DNA from: Fibrobacterales bacterium Fibro_02
GTDB taxonomy: Bacteria > Fibrobacterota > Fibrobacteria > Fibrobacterales > Fibrobacteraceae
Reading direction: 5' to 3'
NCBI GenBank assembly: GCA_001603905.1
Contig: LVAE01000011.1
Span: forward strand, 1 to 63,053
Length of the DNA stretch: 63,053 bases
Below the pieces are notes generated by a model. That model did not search any database. It saw only the letters and a list, made by a program, of their open reading frames with translations, and was not told the origin of the DNA. The position numbers and the translations under genes are program-made. Below are positions 8,498-20,651 of the stretch, one piece after another (position 1 is the stretch's first letter; every line of letters starts with the position of its first letter).

Positions 8498-9286
8498 ATG
8501 CAGGGAAACATAAACAAAACTACGGACAAGGGGAACAAATGTGCCAATTGTCACGCAACATTGCCCAAAAACGCATTGTATTGTGATGCATGCGGTACAA
8601 AGAAAGGCGATGGCAAATTTAAGCCTCAAAGAAATAGACCTAGAGCCATTTATGGTCCACCGATAAGAATTACTCATCACTGTTCTTCGTGTGGTTATAT
8701 ATGGCAGAAATACGGCATGAGCATAAAGCAGTCTTCAAGTTGCCCCAAATGTGGAGCTTCGTTTGTAGATTATGTAACAGATAAGCCTAAACTCAAAGGC
8801 AACGTTGTTGGCAGTTATTTTGAAAAGAACGAACCTGTTCAAAAAATTTCTGAAACAGAAGTGGAAAAGCTCCTAAATCTGCGTGAAAAATATAACGCTG
8901 ACAAACAACGTGTTCTTGAAGGCCATGATGACGATTATTTATCCAAATTAATGATAAAGAATGATTTTTGCGAGTTTAAAAAACATGAAGACGGTAAGAA
9001 ACTTTCTAATTACGAGGCCGTAAGAATTAATCTGGCTAAAAAGATAATGAATTCCTTCGGATATAAAAATGCAATGCCTTCAAGGTTGACATGCCCCAAA
9101 TGCGAAGGGCATATCGCTTGTCAAATAAAAAAACTCCAACGGGAAGCGGGATCGAACAAAGAAATCATCCCACGAAATAAAAAAATTTTGGCCATATCAA
9201 ACAGCCGTATTCGAATTACGAATGGCATGCCGCTAATGTGCTTACAATGCGGTCAGGTATTCAAAATAAACACAAAAGAAAAATAA
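8498..9286 (+). CDS. Multi zinc-ribbon protein of unknown function
   Basis: 262 residues. Three paired CxxC knuckles are visible: CANC/CDAC near residues 15-32, CSSC/CPKC near 62-84, and CPKC near 200 with CLQC near 250. The first pair resembles the short zinc ribbon common at protein N-termini; the middle pair is spaced like a rubredoxin-type ribbon. The central part (residues 110-190) is charged and helical with no recognised domain. It begins one base after the radical SAM stop codon, which implies co-translation and perhaps a shared task, either as partner or as substrate. AT-rich codon use matches its neighbour. The last 45 bp overlap a low-confidence minus-strand reading frame. Confidence 0.75.
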   Translation: MQGNINKTTDKGNKCANCHATLPKNALYCDACGTKKGDGKFKPQRNRPRAIYGPPIRITHHCSSCGYIWQKYGMSIKQSSSCPKCGASFVDYVTDKPKLKGNVVGSYFEKNEPVQKISETEVEKLLNLREKYNADKQRVLEGHDDDYLSKLMIKNDFCEFKKHEDGKKLSNYEAVRINLAKKIMNSFGYKNAMPSRLTCPKCEGHIACQIKKLQREAGSNKEIIPRNKKILAISNSRIRITNGMPLMCLQCGQVFKINTKEK

Positions 9287-9526
9287 GGAACATTGCTCCG
9301 TAAAACGTTGATCCGCCCTTGTTTTACATTTTCCGTAACGACAGCATTGATTTTTCAGTTTTTGAAAAGCACTCATTTTCTGTAACCTGTCAAATTTCCG
9401 GCAAAATCGAGCAATCTGCCTTGCCAAAAGCGCTTGCGGTACAAAACTGGGCGACAGCACGACGTAATCGTCCGCCCACGCGGCAAAAGCGCAGAAAAAC
9501 ACAATCAGCAGACAAATCTTTCGCAT
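9242..9526 (-). pseudogene. Possible remnant of a secreted protein gene (signal peptide only)
   Basis: From the ATG at 9526 the minus strand encodes MRKICLLIVFFCAFAAWADD, a textbook signal peptide with an AWA-DD cleavage site. The remaining 74 or so residues are cysteine- and basic-rich, look unlike a folded domain, and run into the end of the zinc-ribbon gene. It may be a gene truncated by rearrangement or simply a chance frame. Nothing else is seen in 9287-9606 apart from the ligA promoter (TTTTTTATATTT at 9573-9584). Confidence 0.3.
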
Positions 9527-9591
9527 AGTTTGTATAGAGAAAAATAATAAAAAACACACCCGTACAGCCATCTTTTTTATATTTAGGATGA

Positions 9592-13795
<4,204 letters not shown>

Positions 13796-13959
13796 TTCAC
13801 CCACCAGTCTAATCCTTAAGCGAAAATATATATAGACTCACCCCCAAAAGCAATTATTCCAAATTGGAATTCCATTAATTTGCATAAAAATTTCTAAATT
13901 TTCGTCCAATTTTTGTACACCGTGAACAAAGAACTTCTTTTAACTGGAGGAAAGAGTCC

Positions 13960-16900
13960 ATGTTCTCACATCATAATCACTCTTTACACTCGCTCCGTAT
14001 GGGGTTTGTGCTCATCTTTACCCTGCTTATGGCAGCAACCTCGTTGGCTGCGGATCTTGAAGCAGTTTCGTACATTGATGAAAATGGCGCTGAAAAGTTC
14101 CTTGAACCGGGCTCTTATACCTTACTCAATACCTTGCTTGGTGATGATTATTATGCCATGGCCGACGATAACGGTGTCATCCACATCCCCGGTGGCTGGT
14201 ATGTGGTAAAGAGCCCCTATTCAAATGGCCAGAAAATCGATATTTTCGAAAACACGCTCTCCTTCGATGGCGAAACCCATATCGTCATTGAAGACGGCGC
14301 AGAAATGGAACTTAAATCAGACCGAAATACATTAATCCAGACTACAGGCGACTTGTCAATCTACGGACAGACGCTTGGTACGGGTACGCTGACTGTTTAT
14401 GATTCGTCTAATACGATTTGTCCCGTTGTTGTCAATGGGAACTTGAGCATTAACGGAGGGAATATCACCATAAGAAATGGTGATAGATCCAAGGCTATAG
14501 AAGCATCTGGAGAAGTCCATATCAACAGCGGCATTGTGAACATTTCCTCCAACATCTACGAAGATTATCTGGAAGCAACAATCCAAGCTGATGATGGTGT
14601 TATCTTGGATTGGCTCAGTGCAAAAGACCGCTATACATTAGGTCGTGGAAACAGCATTTCTTTTGCTAAAGATAAGGGTTTTAAAGATGAAGACGGCAAT
14701 GCTTATAATAAGTTTGATGAAAGCCTGATTGATAAAACCATCTCGCCATGCTATGTCGTGACCATCAACCTCCAGAACGGCAGCATGCCCAATACGGTCG
14801 CTACAACCTTTGACGAAAACGGCGTGGCACACGTTGCAAAGCCCAATGATCCGATTCGAGGCAACATGAAGTTTGTCGGCTGGTTCACTACTGAAAATGG
14901 CGATACAGAATTTGACTTCTCCGCACCCGTAACCGCAAACACTACCGTCTATGCCAAGTGGGCTAAAAAACTCCCAGAAATAGAAATTGACACAATTCCC
15001 GACCAAATCTACAGCGGGGACTCTATTTGTCCTACCCCCGCAATATACAAACCAGACAGCATTTCTGAAAACGACTACAAGATTTATTGCGAAAACAACT
15101 TAAATGTCGGTGAAGCGTCATTTGTCATTGAGGGAATCGGAAGATATTATGACAAAACTATAAAGGAATTTAACATCACAAAGGCCCCGCTCGTAATTAA
15201 GGCCAAGGATACTACGATTACTTATGGAGATGATTTTATTTCCACAGGTTATACATACGATGGCATTGTCGGTGTCGATACGTTAAAGGAAATATCCGAT
15301 ATTCTCAATGGTACGCTGTCTTATGAGTGTGATTATACGGCAGGGGACACCGCAGCTTCTGGCTATACAATTACGCCGGGTAATGTGACAGCCAACAACT
15401 ATGAAATTCAATTTGTAGAAGGTGAACTGACTGTTGTGCCGAAGGAAGTTTCCATCGCCTGGGACAAGCAGAATACGTTCACATACGATGGAACCGAACA
15501 TATCCCAGCAGTAACGTTTGAAGGTGTTTTGGAAAACGACAAGTGTAGTTTCACAGTGACGGGAGCCGCTACAAATGCAGGCAAATACACGGCTACGGTA
15601 ACAGAGTTGAGCAATCCCAACTACAAGTTGCCGGAAACAGGCTTCGAACAGGCCTTCGAAATTACAAAGGCTCCGCTCACGGTTACGGCAAAGAACGATA
15701 CGATTGTCTATGGCGATGAACCACCGTCTAACGCTGATGTCGAATTCAGCGGCTTTGTCAATGGAGAAAACGAAAAATCCCTAAACGGCACACTCGTTTA
15801 CAGCATCGATTACACACTATACGGCAATGTCGGCAAATACGCCATTACACCGAGCGGCCTGACTGCCGACAACTACGAAATTGAATTTGTCGAAGGCAAC
15901 TTGACCGTTGAACAAAAAAGAGTCTCTATTGTCTGGAGCGACACGCTATTTTTCTACGACGGAAATGAACATGTTCCGACAGCTACGCTTGATGGGCTCG
16001 TAAATGAAGACAAGTGCATCGCTACAGTGACAGGCGCCGCAGAAGAAATCGGAACCCACATCGCCACGGTGACGGAAATCAGCAACAGCAACTACAAGTT
16101 GAATAAGACTGCAAGCACATCTTTCTCCATCAGGGAATTGACCAGTATCGCCTACATCGACGAAAACGGCAGCGAACAAACCTTGACAAAATACAATGTC
16201 CTGACCGGAAACGAAACGAGTCTTGATGCGGGTTGGTATGTAGTGCTGAACGACATTACTTATACAAACTCCCTCCAAATTAGTGGCGACGTGCATATCG
16301 TTTTGACCGATGATTACACGATGAGCATCGGAACAACAAAAAATTACATTGAAAACAATGGTATCACCAAGGCCGAAGACGGCAAGGCCAGCCTGACCAT
16401 TTATGGACAGTCCACTGGCACCGGCAAACTCGATATTTATACTTGGAGTAAGGCCATTTTCGCAGACGACGTGATTCTCAACGGAGGTTCAATCTATGCA
16501 AAATCGGAATCTAACGCAATCCATTCCGAAGGTGGAGTAACAATCAACGATGGTAAAGTCATTGCAGAAAGTTTTGTTACCGCAATCTACGCATCCCAAA
16601 AGATAAATATCAATGGCGGTATCGTAACCATTAACGCACAGTCAACCAGCAGCAGCAGCATGACAGCTTGGAACGATTCAGACGATGCCGAAATCAACTT
16701 CAGTTGGAAAAATGAAACCGATACAATTAAGATTGATGGTCAATTTAATGGATTCATTTCCTTTGCAAGCGGCAAATTCTTCAAGGACGACGAAAATAAT
16801 ATTTACGCAGGGCATCAGCTTGTAAGCGTTAACAAACAAAAAACATTTACCCCTTATTACAAGCCATTCCTAGTTTATACAGAAAAAACAGAAGACTCTT

Positions 16901-17841
16901 TAGTCAAGACCAGTATCGTGATAGACGGAAACTTTAATGGCACAGATGCCATCAAGATCGAAACGGATATCGCTGTTGACAAAATCATCCTGAACCGCAC
17001 CTTTAAGCAGAGCGGCTTTGCAACGATCATGCTTCCGTTCGACTACGACGCCAGCAATCTCCAGGGTGTAAAATCCATCATCGAGTTCAATGGCGTTCAG
17101 CAATCTAACGGAAAATCAAGTGTGGGCATGCAGTACGTATGGTGCAACAAGGCCGTCCAGGATTCTCTTAAGGACGCCGCAATCGCAAAGTGCAACGAAA
17201 ACGGTGGTTCGGACTGCGAGAACACCGCCAAGTACGAACGATGCAACGAAGCCGATTATTTCGACAATGCGGGCAAGATAGCCGCCTACACGCCGTACAT
17301 GGTGCAGATGGATGCAGACGCCATCACGTTCTTGGCCGGAGCGACACTCTTACCGACCCCCGCAACAACCGAAACTCGCGGCCAAGCCGATGGAGATTGG
17401 GTATTCCGCGGTACGCTGCAAAAGCATACATGGACCGAGGATGAAACAAAGGGAGGCCTCATCCGCGCATTTGCCGCAAAGGTTCAGGACGGAGCCAAGC
17501 AGATTGGCCAGTTCGTAAAGCTCGGTGCTGGAGCCTACTCCCCGGCATTGCGAGCCTATATGATCAAGGAACCGAAGGTGCAGATGAACGCCCCTCTTCC
17601 AAGCAGTGCCAAGTACGCACCCGCAATGATGGCAAGCACCGAAAACGACCTTCCTGAAACTATGGATGTGGTCATCGTTAGCCGCAGCACCACAGGCGGC
17701 AACGAGCAAACCACCGTCATTGGCACACTCAACCCGCGCACGGGCGAATTCCGCCTGAACAACGTAGGCAAGCGCACCTTCGACCTCAAGGGCCGCAGCG
17801 TGAGTAAGCCGAGAGCCAAGGGAATCTACTTGAAGAAGTAA
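13960..17841 (+). CDS. Large modular secreted protein: duplicated beta-helix modules, InlB-type repeat, MBG repeats, sorting-like tail
   Basis: 1293 residues; the ATG is supported by GGAGG 9-13 nt upstream. A signal peptide ends near ATSLAAD (residue 31). Residues about 33-265 form a glycine/asparagine-rich repeat region resembling right-handed beta-helix carbohydrate-binding modules (SIYGQTLGTGTLTVYDSSN, INGGNITIRNG). About 270-330 is an InlB/Listeria-Bacteroides repeat ending in TTVYAKW. About 335-730 holds MBG-type immunoglobulin-like repeats (KAPLVIKAKDTTITYGD, KAPLTVTAKNDTIVYGD, each followed by an ITPxxxTADNYEIxFVEGxLTV segment). About 730-985 repeats the first beta-helix module (AYIDENGSEQTL, TIYGQSTGTGKLDIY). 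The C-terminus ends FDLKGRSVSKPRAKGIYLKK, like the last strand of type IX secretion sorting domains. It is probably a surface-displayed adhesin or carbohydrate-binding protein. The small peptide gene follows by 28 bp. Confidence 0.8.
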   Translation: MFSHHNHSLHSLRMGFVLIFTLLMAATSLAADLEAVSYIDENGAEKFLEPGSYTLLNTLLGDDYYAMADDNGVIHIPGGWYVVKSPYSNGQKIDIFENTLSFDGETHIVIEDGAEMELKSDRNTLIQTTGDLSIYGQTLGTGTLTVYDSSNTICPVVVNGNLSINGGNITIRNGDRSKAIEASGEVHINSGIVNISSNIYEDYLEATIQADDGVILDWLSAKDRYTLGRGNSISFAKDKGFKDEDGNAYNKFDESLIDKTISPCYVVTINLQNGSMPNTVATTFDENGVAHVAKPNDPIRGNMKFVGWFTTENGDTEFDFSAPVTANTTVYAKWAKKLPEIEIDTIPDQIYSGDSICPTPAIYKPDSISENDYKIYCENNLNVGEASFVIEGIGRYYDKTIKEFNITKAPLVIKAKDTTITYGDDFISTGYTYDGIVGVDTLKEISDILNGTLSYECDYTAGDTAASGYTITPGNVTANNYEIQFVEGELTVVPKEVSIAWDKQNTFTYDGTEHIPAVTFEGVLENDKCSFTVTGAATNAGKYTATVTELSNPNYKLPETGFEQAFEITKAPLTVTAKNDTIVYGDEPPSNADVEFSGFVNGENEKSLNGTLVYSIDYTLYGNVGKYAITPSGLTADNYEIEFVEGNLTVEQKRVSIVWSDTLFFYDGNEHVPTATLDGLVNEDKCIATVTGAAEEIGTHIATVTEISNSNYKLNKTASTSFSIRELTSIAYIDENGSEQTLTKYNVLTGNETSLDAGWYVVLNDITYTNSLQISGDVHIVLTDDYTMSIGTTKNYIENNGITKAEDGKASLTIYGQSTGTGKLDIYTWSKAIFADDVILNGGSIYAKSESNAIHSEGGVTINDGKVIAESFVTAIYASQKININGGIVTINAQSTSSSSMTAWNDSDDAEINFSWKNETDTIKIDGQFNGFISFASGKFFKDDENNIYAGHQLVSVNKQKTFTPYYKPFLVYTEKTEDSLVKTSIVIDGNFNGTDAIKIETDIAVDKIILNRTFKQSGFATIMLPFDYDASNLQGVKSIIEFNGVQQSNGKSSVGMQYVWCNKAVQDSLKDAAIAKCNENGGSDCENTAKYERCNEADYFDNAGKIAAYTPYMVQMDADAITFLAGATLLPTPATTETRGQADGDWVFRGTLQKHTWTEDETKGGLIRAFAAKVQDGAKQIGQFVKLGAGAYSPALRAYMIKEPKVQMNAPLPSSAKYAPAMMASTENDLPETMDVVIVSRSTTGGNEQTTVIGTLNPRTGEFRLNNVGKRTFDLKGRSVSKPRAKGIYLKK

Positions 17842-17869
17842 TTTAACCACTAACCAAATCCAAGCGACT

Positions 17870-18007
17870 ATGAAAAACGAAACTCAAACCGAACAGAAAA
17901 AAAACTACACCGCCCCGACGATGGAAGTGGTGAAAATCAACAACCAGACGAATCTGCTGTGCAGCAGCGACCCCAGCGATCCACCTTATTGCGATGAGAC
18001 ATACTAG
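17870..18007 (+). CDS. Unannotated 45-residue peptide with YTAPTMEVV leader and Cys-containing tail
   Basis: An ATG at 17870 opens 45 codons. The N-terminus is basic (MKNETQTEQKKNYTAPTMEV), and the C-terminus is NQTNLLCSSDPSDPPYCDET plus a final Tyr, rich in Ser, Asp, Pro and Tyr with two Cys. The leader-like half (Y-x-x-P-x-x-x-V-x-x-x, then a hydrophobic LL) resembles short uncharacterised Bacteroidetes and Fibrobacter peptides and has the general form of a ribosomal-peptide precursor: charged leader plus small-residue core. It sits 28 bp after the large secreted protein on the same strand and directly before a strong terminator. No clear Shine-Dalgarno sequence precedes it, which argues for coupling or low expression. 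Its function is unknown. Confidence 0.65.
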   Translation: MKNETQTEQKKNYTAPTMEVVKINNQTNLLCSSDPSDPPYCDETY

Positions 18008-18029
18008 TCTTCACCCGCAGAAATAATTG

Positions 18030-18062
18030 AAAAAGCCCTCGGAACCAATCCGAGGGCTTTTT
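18030..18062 (+). terminator. Rho-independent terminator after the peptide gene
   Basis: AAAAAGCCCTCGG-AACCAAT-CCGAGGGCTTTTT is a perfect 8-bp GC-rich stem flanked by A and T runs. It lies 22 bp past the peptide stop codon and can work in both directions. Confidence 0.9.
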
Positions 18063-18089
18063 CAGTCGCTTTTGTAGCCATTCTCCCAT

Positions 18090-18128
18090 AAAAAAAGCCC
18101 CCGGCTCTTGCGAGACCGAGAACTTTTT
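18090..18128 (-). terminator. Probable terminator of gdhA (bidirectional form)
   Basis: CGGCTC-TTGC-GAGACCG forms a hairpin with one bulged A, flanked by AAAAAA and TTTTT. On the minus strand it lies about 40 bp downstream of the gdhA stop codon. Confidence 0.6.
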
Positions 18129-18135
18129 AAAGGTG

Positions 18136-18157
18136 ATTCCGGCACGGAGGCCGGAAT
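18136..18157. repeat. Short palindrome (ATTCCGGC...GCCGGAAT)
   Basis: This is an 8-bp perfect inverted repeat, ATTCCGGC-ACGGAG-GCCGGAAT, followed by GACA, as at the ends of the other REP-like elements. It lies between gdhA and its terminator. Confidence 0.55.
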
Positions 18158-18168
18158 GACAGCCTTGA

Positions 18169-19548
<1,380 letters not shown>

Positions 19549-19623
19549 TTAATGTTTTTTCAACGGTTGTAAAGATAGCAAAGGGTTTAGAAAAAAAGTG
19601 AAAAAGTGGTAAAAAACTTTAAA

Positions 19624-19728
19624 AACTTACATTTTTGTAAGTTAGTATTTTGCAAGTTTTTCTAATTGCCTTTTTTCGTTAAATTTGAAGGCATACCGAG
19701 CAAAAAGTCTACATTTTTGTAAGTTTTA
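19624..19728. promoter_or_regulatory. Inverted and direct repeats upstream of gdhA
   Basis: AACTTAC-ATTTTT-GTAAGTT at 19624-19643 is a perfect 7-bp inverted repeat. The 15-mer ACATTTTTGTAAGTT recurs at 19711-19725, 82 bp away. They lie 105-210 bp upstream of the gdhA start in AT-rich DNA. A repressor or activator binding site is plausible. A TTTGCTATCTTTAC element on the minus strand near 19575-19588 may be the gdhA -10 region. Nothing else is visible in 19519-19826 apart from the hairpin at 19775. Confidence 0.5.
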
Positions 19729-19774
19729 AGTTTTAACGACAGAAAGTAAATTTCTTTTTACCGTTAAAACAAAG

Positions 19775-19795
19775 ATCCCTGACCAAGTCGGGGAT
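19775..19795 (-). terminator. REP-like hairpin acting as probable terminator of the suhB-like gene
   Basis: ATCCCTGACCAAGTCGGGGAT forms a hairpin (one mismatch). On the minus strand it is followed by CTTTGTTTT. It lies 32 bp downstream of the phosphatase-family stop codon, in a stretch with two ATGACA repeat ends. Confidence 0.5.
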
Positions 19796-19826
19796 GACAA
19801 AGGGGCGTCAGAATGACAAAAGGGTT

Positions 19827-20612
19827 TTATTCTACTGTCTTGATGAGTGTTTCGTGGAGAATCCCGTTCGAGAAAATCACCTGTTCGGCGTCCACGAATT
19901 GCATCGTCGAACCGTCAATACGAGTCGATTTTCCGCCAGCTTCCTCGACCAAGAGCGCAATCGCCGCGATATCCCAGGGGTAACTCATCGTCATCACGAA
20001 GCAGTCGATTCGTCCACAGGCGGTAAAGCAGCCTTCGATTACCGCCGACCCAAAACACTTCACGCGTTCGAAAGTTTCCGCCTCGCGGGCGAAGTTCTTC
20101 GAGTTCTGCGCATTGATCTTTTCAGCGACACCCACATTAAAGTCGCCGTTACTGACAATGGCATGTACCGGGTCAGATTCATCGCTCACGTGAATCGGCT
20201 TGCCGTTCATGAACGCTCCCCCGCCCTTCACGGCCGTAAAGAGTTCGCCAAGTTTCGGCAAGTTCACTACCGCTACCAGCGGTTTGCCTTCAAAGTGAAG
20301 TGCGATCGAAATGCCCCACAGCGGAATACCACGGCTAAAGTTCACCGTACCGTCCACCGGGTCGATAATCCAGCGGTAACGCGGATCCGAGCCTTCAATG
20401 ACTCCCGCCTCTTCGGTACGGATCGAATGTTCAGGGAACGCCTTGCGGAGACCATCCACAATCAGCTTTTCGCTCGCGATATCAGCGCGGGTCACCACAT
20501 CTTTCTTGGACTTATACTTGACATCACCCAGGTTCTGCTGGATTTCAAGACAAAGAGCGCCCGCTTCTTTAGCAAGCGACTCAGCCACTTTTAAATAATC
20601 TTGATATTCCAT
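19827..20612 (-). CDS. Inositol monophosphatase family protein (SuhB/HisN-like)
   Basis: 261 residues, full length for the Mg-dependent phosphatase family. The metal-ligand motifs are present in order: TEEAG near residue 67, WIIDPVDGTVNFSRG near 81, and YPWDIAAIALLVEEAGG near 211. Substrates in the family include inositol phosphates, histidinol phosphate and 3'-phosphoadenosine compounds; the sequence alone does not decide which. It follows the lipoprotein gene on the same strand, and its GGAG ribosome site overlaps the first unit of the 7-bp tandem repeat between the two genes. Confidence 0.9.
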   Translation of the reverse strand: MEYQDYLKVAESLAKEAGALCLEIQQNLGDVKYKSKKDVVTRADIASEKLIVDGLRKAFPEHSIRTEEAGVIEGSDPRYRWIIDPVDGTVNFSRGIPLWGISIALHFEGKPLVAVVNLPKLGELFTAVKGGGAFMNGKPIHVSDESDPVHAIVSNGDFNVGVAEKINAQNSKNFAREAETFERVKCFGSAVIEGCFTACGRIDCFVMTMSYPWDIAAIALLVEEAGGKSTRIDGSTMQFVDAEQVIFSNGILHETLIKTVE

Positions 20613-20623
20613 TTGTAATCAAC

Positions 20624-20651
20624 TCCGAATTCCGAAATCCGAAATCCGAAT
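20624..20651. repeat. Heptad tandem repeat (TCCGAAT/TCCGAAA x4)
   Basis: Four head-to-tail 7-bp units: TCCGAAT, TCCGAAA, TCCGAAA, TCCGAAT. They fill the gap between two minus-strand genes, touching the stop codon of the upstream gene and supplying the ribosome site of the downstream one. Confidence 0.85.
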
